Below are positions 27,910-35,915 of a stretch of DNA of 64,000 bases, in pieces; position 1 is the first letter of the stretch, and each line of letters begins with the position of its first letter. The stretch covers positions 54,038 through 118,037 of the forward strand of contig DDTD01000082.1 in the NCBI GenBank assembly GCA_002344005.1, given 5' to 3'. The DNA is from Ignavibacteria bacterium UBA2373. GTDB taxonomy: Bacteria; Bacteroidota; Ignavibacteria; Kapaibacteriales; UBA961. The notes beneath the pieces were generated by a model, which saw only the letters and a program-made list of their open reading frames with translations, searched no databases and was not told where the DNA came from. Position numbers and translations under genes: made by a program.

Positions 27910-28572
27910 TTAATGTGCCGGAAAAATGAGATATAAAATCGGGAACAAGAAAATCCAGACCAAGTCAACGAAGTGCCAGTAAAGACCTAATGCCTCTACC
28001 TTAACAGGATGATTATATCCACCCTTCGTGAAGGATTTAAAAAACATAAATACCATTGGAATTAAGCCGGCAACAACGTGAATAGCATGGAAGCCGGTCA
28101 TGAGAAAATAGAATGCAAAAAATACATTCGTACTCGGATTAATACCAGGTAAAAGTGCGTCAGGATTCGGAGGAACACCATTACGTAAGTGCATAATCTC
28201 GTGTTCATCAAGAACATGATGAAACTTACCACTATATTCTACTGTCTTCACCACTAAAAATATTAAACCACAAAGTATAGTAAGCCCCATAAATAAACGG
28301 AATAGCTTTACATTACCTTTTTGAAGCTGTAATATAGACAATGCCATGGTTAATGAGCTTCCGATGAGTACTACAGTATTCACAAGCGCAAGCCATTTAT
28401 TGAGTTCAGCCGCAGAGGCAGAGAAGACATCCAAATTACTGTTACGTAAGACGATGAATGCTCCGAAAAAACCACTGAAAAACATTATTTCCGATGCAAG
28501 AAAGCCCCACATAGCTAATTTACCGTGAGGTACTCCTGTTACCGGTTCATGTGATAATGATAAGCCTGACAT
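27910..28572 (-). CDS. coxC: Cytochrome c oxidase subunit III
   Basis: This is the integral subunit III of the heme-copper oxidase. The 220 residues hold about six to seven helices. Family motifs are the KLAMWGFLASEIMFFSGFFG start and the GFHAIHVVAGLI and LYWHFVDLVWIFLFPILYLI endings, where the His and Glu-bearing helices of COX3 are normally found. The AMW and FFG features are typical of bacterial aa3/caa3 COX3. It lies between ctaB and coxD. Confidence 0.95.
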   Translation of the reverse strand: MSGLSLSHEPVTGVPHGKLAMWGFLASEIMFFSGFFGAFIVLRNSNLDVFSASAAELNKWLALVNTVVLIGSSLTMALSILQLQKGNVKLFRLFMGLTILCGLIFLVVKTVEYSGKFHHVLDEHEIMHLRNGVPPNPDALLPGINPSTNVFFAFYFLMTGFHAIHVVAGLIPMVFMFFKSFTKGGYNHPVKVEALGLYWHFVDLVWIFLFPILYLIFPAH

Positions 28573-28595
28573 AGAATAAATAAATTCGTTAAAAA

Positions 28596-29534
28596 TTATT
28601 GTTTGTCTAAAAACATAACCATGATGACGCCGGATAAGTAAGCATACGATGACAATAGTGCATTGCGTGCTTTATCATGCGTTCTATCATTGAAAAATTT
28701 GATTGAAAAATAAAGAAATACCAATCCGAGAATAAAGGATGAAGCACCATAAATATACCCAGTTGCTTGAGTTATCGTAAGCATTGGCGCTATAAGTGAC
28801 AGCATCAAGCAATAGATTATCATCTGAGTCGCAACGGATGTACCGTTTGCATCTTGAACTGCTGTCATCTTAAACCCACCTCGCTGATAATCTTGTTTAT
28901 ACATCCATGACAAAGCAAGAAAGTGGGGTAATTGCCAAAGAAATAATATACCGAAGAGAACGATTGCTGTTCCGTCAATGCTACTGGTAACTGCTGTATA
29001 TCCACCCAAAGGAGGCAAAGCACCGGGAATAGCACCAATAAAAAGCGAAAGTGTCGTTACACGCTTTAAGGGTGTATAAAGAAATACATACGAAACTATC
29101 GTTGCAATAGCAAGACACATTGTCAGTATATTGATATTACTGAGAACAATAATCCCAGACAAACAGAGTACAATTCCTAATACAAGCACTGTTCTTAGCT
29201 GAACAATTCCTGTTACTGTACCTCGATTTATCGTGCGTTTCATCAATTTGTCAAAGTCCTTCTCAATATAATTATTGAGCATACAACTGCCTGCACAAGT
29301 CAATACTGTTCCTAAAACGGTAAACAAAAAATGCAAAATTTGCTCACCTAATGACTGTATTGTCACAAAATTTGGTATTGCAAGAAAATATCCTGCGGTT
29401 GTTGTGAGTACCACCATCCGTGTTATACCGGGTTTAGTCAAGTGATACAAAGCACGTATTTTGTCCGTATTTGACGCAATAGTACTTGACTCACTGTCTA
29501 TAAGTATTTCACCAGATGTATTTGTTGTTCTCAC
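28596..29534 (-). CDS. ctaB: Protoheme IX farnesyltransferase (heme O synthase)
   Basis: This membrane UbiA-fold enzyme farnesylates protoheme to heme O, the first step to the heme A used by CoxA. The Asp-rich substrate site is NNYIEKDFDKLMKRTINRG, and the second is SWMYKQDYQRGGFKM. There are about eight to nine helices in 312 residues. The first codon is GTG (29534), followed by a roughly 30-residue polar N terminus; internal starts cannot be excluded. Its place between coxA and coxC couples heme synthesis to oxidase expression. The partner heme A synthase is at 53.0-54.0 kb. Confidence 0.95.
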   Translation of the reverse strand: MRTTNTSGEILIDSESSTIASNTDKIRALYHLTKPGITRMVVLTTTAGYFLAIPNFVTIQSLGEQILHFLFTVLGTVLTCAGSCMLNNYIEKDFDKLMKRTINRGTVTGIVQLRTVLVLGIVLCLSGIIVLSNINILTMCLAIATIVSYVFLYTPLKRVTTLSLFIGAIPGALPPLGGYTAVTSSIDGTAIVLFGILFLWQLPHFLALSWMYKQDYQRGGFKMTAVQDANGTSVATQMIIYCLMLSLIAPMLTITQATGYIYGASSFILGLVFLYFSIKFFNDRTHDKARNALLSSYAYLSGVIMVMFLDKQ

Positions 29535-29552
29535 GTTGAGTGTCTATAAGTA

Positions 29553-31382
29553 TTAATGTGCTTTGAACATACTTTCGTCAACAATTTCCCCCTCAACTTC
29601 AGAAGGAATATCTTGCTTTGTTTGCGGCGCATAATCTTCTTTTGCCCCGGGCATTGAATATTCGTACGGTCCTCTATACACACGAATATCTTCTGTGAAG
29701 TTACCATGTGGAGGAGGTGTAGGTGCTGACCATTCTAATGTATTTGCGTTCCATGGATTATCCGGCGCTTTTTTTCCAAACTTAATTGTCCAAAGAATAT
29801 TCACTACTAGTATTAGCTGTGAAAAACCAAGCAATCCTGCAGCTATAGTTATGAACTCATTCATTGGTTGAAATGGTTTCAAAAAGTCGTAAATATATGG
29901 ATCATAAATACGACGCATGTGACCTCCCACACCCAAGATGTGCATTGGGAAGAAAGTCAAATTAAAAAATATAAATGACCAATAAAAGTGCTTACGTCCC
30001 AAGTTTTCATTGAGCATTTTTCCAAACATCTTTGGAAACCAATAATAGATTCCGGCAAAGATTCCAAAAAGAGCACCTCCGAAGAGAACATAATGAATGT
30101 GTGCGACGATAAAATATGTATCATGTATATAAATATCAATTGGAGCAGAAGCCATAAACACACCGGACAAACCACCAACAATAAACGTTGCTATAAATGC
30201 AAGTGCATTCATACTTGCTGCTGTGAAGTGGATATTACCGCGCCAAATTGTCCCAAGCCAATTAAATATCTTGATCGCTGATGGAACTGCAATAACGATG
30301 GTTGATAACATGAACGTTGTACCTAATAGTGGATTCATTCCCGATTGAAACATGTGGTGCCCCCACACAATAAACCCAAGAAATGCAATAGCCATGAGAG
30401 CAAAAATCATCGCTTTATAGCCGTAAAGCGGCTTGCGGGCAAATGTTGCAAGTACATCAGAAACAATACCCATCGGCGTTAGAATCATGATATACACAGC
30501 AGGGTGAGAATAGAACCAGAATAAATGCTGAAACAATACAGCTTGTCCCCCACCAACAAATTTTTTCGTCGTGACAAGATTATCAGGTATAAAGAAACTA
30601 GAACCGAGGAATTGGTCAAAAAATTGCATGGATAATGCAGCTGCCAAAACTGGAGTTCCAAGCACAATAAGCATTGCTGTAATGAAAAGTGCCCAAACAG
30701 TAAGCGGCATTCTGAACAATGTCATACCCGGTGTACGTTTATTCAAAATTGTAGTGATGTAATTTACACCACCCATAATAGATGAAAATCCAATGAGAAA
30801 GACTCCAATGAGCCAACAGGTTTGTCCGGGACCATTGATGACAGCTAATGGTGGATAGCTTGTCCAACCGGCAGCAGCCATACCATCAGGAAACCAAAAA
30901 CCGCCCATTGTTATCATGGCTGCAGGCGGCATAAGCCAGAAGGAAAACATATTTAATTTTGGTAATGCCATATCATCTGTGCCAAGCATGAGAGGAATGC
31001 AAAAGTTTCCGAACATACCTACAGCTAACGGGATGATAACCAAAAAAATCATCACAGAACCGTGCATTGTCAATAACTGTGTATAAAATGACGCCTGTAT
31101 AATCCCATCTGTTACCCATGTTGATGGTAACAAATTTCCGATAATCGGGATTGCTTTTCCTGGATAAGCCAGTTGCCAACGAATAAGTAATGCAAAGAAT
31201 CCACCTATAAACAAAAAGAAGAGTGCAGAAAACATGAATTGTCTTGCAATCACTTTATGATCTGTCGAAAAGATATACTTTTGTATAAAGGACAATTCAT
31301 GATGGTCATGTCCATGATGATGCTCATGACCATGACTATCCGCATCGTGGTGGTTATGTGCTACCGCAGATGATGCTGACAT
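29553..31382 (-). CDS. coxA: Cytochrome c oxidase subunit I, A2-type
   Basis: This is the catalytic subunit with heme a, heme a3 and CuB, reducing O2 and pumping protons. The CuB/Tyr segment is YSHPAVY at residues 291-297 (H293-Y297 pair). This YSHP signature replaces the Glu of HPEVY and defines A2-type enzymes such as the Rhodothermus and Thermus caa3 oxidases. WGHHMFQSG holds the two further CuB histidines, and HDTYFIVAHIHYVL the heme ligands. The protein has 609 residues and about 12 core helices. The first 32 residues are very histidine-rich. AAGGAAG precedes the ATG. Confidence 0.97.
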   Translation of the reverse strand: MSASSAVAHNHHDADSHGHEHHHGHDHHELSFIQKYIFSTDHKVIARQFMFSALFFLFIGGFFALLIRWQLAYPGKAIPIIGNLLPSTWVTDGIIQASFYTQLLTMHGSVMIFLVIIPLAVGMFGNFCIPLMLGTDDMALPKLNMFSFWLMPPAAMITMGGFWFPDGMAAAGWTSYPPLAVINGPGQTCWLIGVFLIGFSSIMGGVNYITTILNKRTPGMTLFRMPLTVWALFITAMLIVLGTPVLAAALSMQFFDQFLGSSFFIPDNLVTTKKFVGGGQAVLFQHLFWFYSHPAVYIMILTPMGIVSDVLATFARKPLYGYKAMIFALMAIAFLGFIVWGHHMFQSGMNPLLGTTFMLSTIVIAVPSAIKIFNWLGTIWRGNIHFTAASMNALAFIATFIVGGLSGVFMASAPIDIYIHDTYFIVAHIHYVLFGGALFGIFAGIYYWFPKMFGKMLNENLGRKHFYWSFIFFNLTFFPMHILGVGGHMRRIYDPYIYDFLKPFQPMNEFITIAAGLLGFSQLILVVNILWTIKFGKKAPDNPWNANTLEWSAPTPPPHGNFTEDIRVYRGPYEYSMPGAKEDYAPQTKQDIPSEVEGEIVDESMFKAH

Positions 31383-31456
31383 TATTTCTTCCTTTTTATG
31401 AGTAATTTGTTAAATACTTGATGATAAATAATTTATTGATACCGTATTTTCTGTTT

Positions 31457-32293
31457 TTATGAACCTTGTGATGTTGTAGTGCTATCTGAAAGAGTTAGTT
31501 CTGCTGCTTTTTGTTTTTGCTGAAGTTCAATCATCTTCTTGTTTTTACCATCTAACCATTTATCATAGTCCTGTTGTCCGTACATAAATATTTCGCCACG
31601 CATTGCATAGTGATTGCTTCCGCACAATTCTGCACACGCAATTTCATACTTACCGGCTTTCGTTCCATTAAACCATACTTTTATCCACTTTCCGGGTAAA
31701 GCATCTTGCTTGACGCGGAAATTAGGCAAGAAAAAACTGTGAAGTACATCAGCCGTCGAAAGATTGACAACTATGTTTTTATTAATGGGTAGGTGTAATT
31801 GTGCATTTTCGATAATAATATCATCTTTGCCGTTTACATCGTTTGAATCAATACCAAACAGGTTCATTTTGGACATTTGAAAACGATCTTTTTTACCAAA
31901 AATTCCATCTGGTCCAGGATAGCGAATTTGCCAACCAAACTGATATGCTATAACATCAACCTCTACATCAGGCTTAGGAACTTTCATCTGATACTTAGTT
32001 TTTGTCCATGCATCTTCTGAAAACAAACCTATCCCAACAAATAAAAATGTGGGTAATATTGTCCATGTAAATTCAACAATATTGCTACCATGGAAGTGGT
32101 AAGATTTTTTGTTCGGTCGAGCTCTATACTTGATAATGAATGCAATTAACAAGAAATATGTCAATATGAAAATCAGAACAGATATCCAATATACGAATGT
32201 AAACAATCCGTCTAATTGAGCACCGAATGTGCTGACATTTTCAGGGAAGAACGAAAGCATATCTCTGTATGCCCATTCAAACCAACCCTTCAT
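31457..32293 (-). CDS. coxB: Cytochrome c oxidase subunit II (CuA)
   Basis: Subunit II takes electrons from cytochrome c through CuA. Two N-terminal helices are present (about 30-54 and 75-91). A cupredoxin domain follows, with H185 in VLHSFFLPNFRVKQDA and the CuA loop CAELCGSNHYAM (C220, E222, C224, H228, M231). The chain ends about 45 residues later in a Lys/Gln-rich tail. It lacks the fused cytochrome c domain of true caa3 enzymes. The cytochrome c gene directly upstream may fill that role. Confidence 0.95.
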   Translation of the reverse strand: MKGWFEWAYRDMLSFFPENVSTFGAQLDGLFTFVYWISVLIFILTYFLLIAFIIKYRARPNKKSYHFHGSNIVEFTWTILPTFLFVGIGLFSEDAWTKTKYQMKVPKPDVEVDVIAYQFGWQIRYPGPDGIFGKKDRFQMSKMNLFGIDSNDVNGKDDIIIENAQLHLPINKNIVVNLSTADVLHSFFLPNFRVKQDALPGKWIKVWFNGTKAGKYEIACAELCGSNHYAMRGEIFMYGQQDYDKWLDGKNKKMIELQQKQKAAELTLSDSTTTSQGS

Positions 32294-32341
32294 AATACTA
32301 TCCTTTCAAGCTGTATAAGCAATTGATAAATCTAATTTTAA

Positions 32342-32881
32342 TTAAAGTTCTGCCTCTGTCCAACCCGTAGAACGAGTAGCAGTTTCATCTCTAACTTGTT
32401 TCACTTGATCAGCGGTTACATCGTTCGATCCTGTATTACCCCAAGAAGTACGAACATAATTCAAGACATCCGCAATCTCTTGGTCTGAAAGAGCATCTTT
32501 CCATGGTGCCATTAGACCTTCATAGGTTGTACCACTACGAACGATTTTTCCTTTAAAACCATGTAAGATTATTTTTGTAGGTTTAACAGGATCTCCGATA
32601 AGGAGCTCTGATCCGGCTAAAGGAGGATATGTACCGGGAACACCTTTACCATTGGCTTGATGACAACCGGCACAAATTTTTGTATAAACAGCTGCTCCGG
32701 GTCCCCCTGCTGCAACGGCCCCCCCTGCATCTGCATTCGCGACATTTTGTGCATCCGGATCTACCCATTCAGGATCGTCTCCCGGCTCAACAAAGAAACC
32801 TTTAATGTTACATCCCGCGAATGTAATCACTGATAAAAAAGCAAGAAAAAGTACTAAGCGAGGCGTAAAATTTCTGTTCAT
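32342..32881 (-). CDS. Cytochrome c lipoprotein, probable electron donor to the oxidase
   Basis: This is a class I cytochrome c, membrane-tethered by lipid. The signal ends in lipobox FAGC (C24), and heme is bound at CAGCHQANG (C70-H74) with M in GLMAPWKD as distal ligand. A Pro/Asp/Ala/Gly-rich linker (about 30-62) would let the domain swing. I chose the ATG at 32881; a TTG two codons upstream is less likely. It is the first gene of the respiratory operon, 48 bp before coxB, so it is the natural carrier between ActE/ActA and CuA. This is inferred from order. Confidence 0.9.
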   Translation of the reverse strand: MNRNFTPRLVLFLAFLSVITFAGCNIKGFFVEPGDDPEWVDPDAQNVANADAGGAVAAGGPGAAVYTKICAGCHQANGKGVPGTYPPLAGSELLIGDPVKPTKIILHGFKGKIVRSGTTYEGLMAPWKDALSDQEIADVLNYVRTSWGNTGSNDVTADQVKQVRDETATRSTGWTEAEL

Positions 32882-33113
32882 CGGCAAATATTAATCAATG
32901 ATAAACTGTTTTTTGTGCTGCAAATCTTATCAAAATTACAAGCTATTATGCTTTCTGACAAATTATTCTATCGAGTTTTTACTATTTTTTTTTATTCGCT
33001 TCACAAAAAGTGAATCAAGCATAAATGCACAATTTGCAAAAGCTAATATAATCTAATGACTTAGTGAAGTTGTTGTTCAAAACTCCTTCTCTTCTTGTGT
33101 GTAAAAACACAAA
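32882..33113 (-). other. Leader region of the cytochrome oxidase-ACIII operon
   Basis: This 232-bp AT-rich stretch lies between the rnhB stop and the first respiratory gene, and probably holds the promoter of the 13-gene operon. Two short inverted repeats are visible: TTCAC-N5-GTGAA (33000-33014) and TTGTGT-N6-ACACAA (33095-33112), the latter next to the rnhB stop. Neither has a T-run on the minus strand, so I do not call terminators. I could not pick out a convincing -35/-10 pair. Confidence 0.4.
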
Positions 33114-33746
33114 TCAATCATTTGTAAAAAGTCTCAGCTGACGTTCAAAGAACTTACGTAAAAATGTCTGTCTGTGTAATTCACATGGACCATGCTTATG
33201 TAATGCTGCCAAATGCTGCTTTGTACCATAACCTTTGTTTTGGTCAAAACCGTAATGAGGGTACTGTTCATGGGCAACATTCTTCATCCAATTATCCCGA
33301 AATACTTTTGCCACAATTGATGCCGCTGCAATCGAAAGACATGTTGCATCACCTTGGATAATAGTTGTATATGGCAACGTATCATGAACAAAATGATTAC
33401 CATCAACCAGAATGTGATGTATAGGAACTTTAAGCGAATCAACTGCTTTTTGCATACACATTAGTGTAGCGTTACGAATATTGACTGTATCAATGATGTC
33501 ATTTGCGAGTGTTTGGACAGACAGCCCCAACGCTTCGCCGTGTAATAAATGGGATAGTTCAATCCTTTTTTTTTCAGTAACTTGTTTTGAATCATGAATT
33601 CCTGAACTATTACTATAGTTAATGGGTAATACTATTGCTGCTGCAACAACAGGTCCGGCCAAGCATCCCCTACCGACTTCATCAACTCCTGCTACGAGGG
33701 TATTATTGACCCAGTATTTTTTCTCGTAATCTAGATGAGAGATCAT
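33114..33746 (-). CDS. rnhB: Ribonuclease HII
   Basis: RNase HII cuts RNA-DNA hybrids and removes single ribonucleotides from DNA. The start motif AGVDEVGRGCLAGPVVAAAI gives the first Asp-Glu pair. Later acidic residues are in HHILVDGN and the SIVAKVFRDNWM region. The protein is 210 residues, the usual length. It overlaps folE by 4 bp and is the last gene of the PTPS-folE-rnhB set. There is no obvious functional link to pterin synthesis; cotranscription is likely only convenience. Confidence 0.96.
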   Translation of the reverse strand: MISHLDYEKKYWVNNTLVAGVDEVGRGCLAGPVVAAAIVLPINYSNSSGIHDSKQVTEKKRIELSHLLHGEALGLSVQTLANDIIDTVNIRNATLMCMQKAVDSLKVPIHHILVDGNHFVHDTLPYTTIIQGDATCLSIAAASIVAKVFRDNWMKNVAHEQYPHYGFDQNKGYGTKQHLAALHKHGPCELHRQTFLRKFFERQLRLFTND

Positions 33747-34459
33747 TCAAGGAGTCGCAAAAATTCATGTCGTAATGAAGCATCAGATCGAAGCTCTCCC
33801 CTCATAACAGATGTGGTCATAAGTGCTTTTTCTTCAGATTCATTGACTCCACGAGCAATCATACAGTAATGCTTCGACTTAATGATAACCCCAAGTGCTT
33901 TCGGCTTCAACAAATCCTCAAGGAAATCAGCGATTTGCTCACCTAACTCCTCTTGTATCTGTCCGCGACGTGCAAACCATTCGACTATACGGTTTAACTT
34001 TGAAAGTCCTATGACATATTTATCAGGTAAATATCCTATTGAACATGTCCCACTTATCGTTTGCCAATGATGAGAGCAAACACTCATTACCTTTATGCCC
34101 GTGCTGATAACAAGTTCATCAACCTCTTTACGATTCGGGAACACTGTAATCGGTGGTGGTGGTGTGTATCTTCCGATAAAGAGTTCATTTACCCACATTT
34201 TAGCAAGTCGTCGAGGCGTTTCTGTACTATTGGGATCTTTTCTGTCAATCCGAAGAATTTCAAAAATTTCACCAAACTTTTGCTCAAGTTTCAATTGCAT
34301 CTCTTGGCGCTCTTCTTCAGTAAGGGGTTGATTACCATTAGCATCAAATAATCTGCGACGATCTAAATGATGAACAGCAACAGTGCATAATTCCGGCTTT
34401 GTTTGTGGAAGTGGTTCTTCATCTAATGGCTTTAATAGCAATGATTTGGACTGTCTCAT
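33743..34459 (-). CDS. folE: GTP cyclohydrolase I
   Basis: This enzyme converts GTP to 7,8-dihydroneopterin triphosphate, the entry to folate, biopterin or queuosine precursors. Zinc ligands are visible in VMSVCSHHWQ (Cys, His) and KHYCMIARGV (Cys). IGLSKLNRIVEWFARRGQIQ is the conserved central helix-loop. An N-terminal extension of about 45 residues precedes the core, and 238 residues is slightly longer than E. coli FolE. It overlaps the PTPS gene by 4 bp, so dihydroneopterin triphosphate is probably handed to that enzyme. Confidence 0.96.
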   Translation of the reverse strand: MRQSKSLLLKPLDEEPLPQTKPELCTVAVHHLDRRRLFDANGNQPLTEEERQEMQLKLEQKFGEIFEILRIDRKDPNSTETPRRLAKMWVNELFIGRYTPPPPITVFPNRKEVDELVISTGIKVMSVCSHHWQTISGTCSIGYLPDKYVIGLSKLNRIVEWFARRGQIQEELGEQIADFLEDLLKPKALGVIIKSKHYCMIARGVNESEEKALMTTSVMRGELRSDASLRHEFLRLLE

Positions 34460-34905
34460 GACAATACCTCTTCTGCTTTAAAATTGGGTATGTTCACAGG
34501 CTCACCGAAATACTCAACAAAATTATTATCCGATTCATAGAGTTTTACACTATGTAATGTACCCATTGGAATTGACTTTTCGAGAATAGACCAAAAGATG
34601 ACAGCTATATTTTCCGCGGTAGGGATAATTCCTTCAAGGAAAGGAACATCATAGTTAAGATGTTTGTGATCAACTTTATCTATGATTTCTAACTCAATAA
34701 TATCACGTAATTGTTTTAGGTCAATGACATAACCTGTACTTGGGTCAGGTAGTCCTTTTACGGTTACTTCCAGAACATAATTGTGACCATGTCCATGCAG
34801 ATTATTGCATTTATCAAAGATGGCATCATTTTTTTCATCGCTGAATGTTGGATTATACAAACGATGTGATGCTGAAAAATGAGACTTTCGTGTAACATAG
34901 ACCAT
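34456..34905 (-). CDS. 6-pyruvoyl-tetrahydropterin synthase / QueD family
   Basis: This is a zinc enzyme acting on dihydroneopterin triphosphate. The zinc histidines are visible as FSASHRL near the start and HGHGHNY, preceded by the catalytic Cys in CNNLHGHGHNY. The rest (YVIDLKQLRDIIE, DHKHLNYDVPF, TAENIAVIFW, KLYESDNNFVEY) resembles animal PTPS as closely as bacterial QueD, as I recall those families. It could feed biopterin-type cofactors or preQ0. No queC, queE or sepiapterin reductase gene is in the window to decide. Length is 149 residues. It starts the operon with folE and rnhB. Confidence 0.9.
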   Translation of the reverse strand: MVYVTRKSHFSASHRLYNPTFSDEKNDAIFDKCNNLHGHGHNYVLEVTVKGLPDPSTGYVIDLKQLRDIIELEIIDKVDHKHLNYDVPFLEGIIPTAENIAVIFWSILEKSIPMGTLHSVKLYESDNNFVEYFGEPVNIPNFKAEEVLS

Positions 34906-35111
34906 ATAAGGTCCCTTTCAAATAAATAATGAACTCAGATTGCAAATCTAAGCAGACAATGTACTCCCCTTCCATTGCCAATATACAATTCTTTCAAAGT
35001 AATGTGCTTTTTAATCGTCATGAGCAAAAATTTAACTCATTACATTAAACACAGACGTAATTTTGTTGTCAAAAACGAAACTTTGTTACTCAATATTGTA
35101 AAATCTATCAT
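34906..35111. other. Divergent intergenic region
   Basis: This 206-bp AT-rich stretch lies between the minus-strand pterin operon and the plus-strand envelope genes, and should carry promoters for both. I see only a weak inverted repeat, AGATT-N3-AATCT (near 34938-34950), and no tRNA or small RNA shape. No promoter pair is clear enough to call. Confidence 0.3.
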
Positions 35112-35900
35112 ATGAAAACACTGCTCATTTCTATCATGTTCATTATTCTTCTACCATTGCAAACACCTGCCCAAGACAGCGCGAGTTCAGCAATAGCTAT
35201 AGTGAATGATGATGTACATACGCATACTCCTACACATTCAGGCAAGATGTTAAGGCGTGACCTCGTGCGCACTATGATTGTTAAAGCAAGCATGAATGTT
35301 CAACTGAATGACTTTCAACAGTCTGCATCGGCTGTCATCCGTATTGCTGACCGAGATTCTTTAGCTATGGACATCATGGCTTTTGGAATTCCAGTTGCTA
35401 AGCTATATATGAATAAAACAAAGTTTATGTTCATGGATTTATTTAATGGACGGCTGGTTGAAGGACCAGCTACTGCAGCCAACATGGCGAATGTGACAAA
35501 TATACCTCTCTCTTTTGATGATTTCATCTGTTTATTACGATGCGAATCACCATTCCCGGCATCAGCATATTCTTCAGAAGGCACTACCAAATCAGGAAAT
35601 GAAGTATTGAGATTTGACAGACCTGATAGCAATAGAGAATTTATCGCTATCAACATACAAGATTCAACTATCAAACAATATCAAAGAAAAGACAAAGATG
35701 GCACATTATTAATGAATATAACCTATACCGATGCCATGAATATAGACTCACAATTATTTCCCAAAAAAGCACAAGTCCAGGCACCCGTTTCACAATTCAC
35801 TATGTCCGTTGAGAACAAAGAAATAATCATTAATAGTATATTAAAAGAGCCTTTTATCTTCAAAATCCCACAAGGAATTGAGAAGCAACAACTCAATTAA
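35112..35900 (+). CDS. Exported LolA/DUF4292-like protein
   Basis: A signal peptide (LLISIMFIILLPLQTPAQ) leads a 262-residue protein. After it come strands such as VKASMNVQLNDFQQSASAVI, RDSLAMDIMAFGIPVAKLYM and NKTKFMFMDLFNGRLVEG. This pattern of an RDSL-type phrase and the KFMFMDLFNG strand resembles DUF4292, with a LolA-like fold that binds lipid in the periplasm. The call is by pattern and is tentative. It is 15 bp upstream of lptD, so a part in outer-membrane lipid or LPS handling is a reasonable inference. There is no lipobox cysteine, so it is probably soluble. Confidence 0.6.
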   Translation: MKTLLISIMFIILLPLQTPAQDSASSAIAIVNDDVHTHTPTHSGKMLRRDLVRTMIVKASMNVQLNDFQQSASAVIRIADRDSLAMDIMAFGIPVAKLYMNKTKFMFMDLFNGRLVEGPATAANMANVTNIPLSFDDFICLLRCESPFPASAYSSEGTTKSGNEVLRFDRPDSNREFIAINIQDSTIKQYQRKDKDGTLLMNITYTDAMNIDSQLFPKKAQVQAPVSQFTMSVENKEIIINSILKEPFIFKIPQGIEKQQLN

Positions 35901-35915
35901 TGTTCTTGTCCCTTG

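Noticed and set aside
33000..33112. Terminators downstream of rnhB
   Set aside because: The stems are only 5-6 bp and have no T-run on the minus strand.
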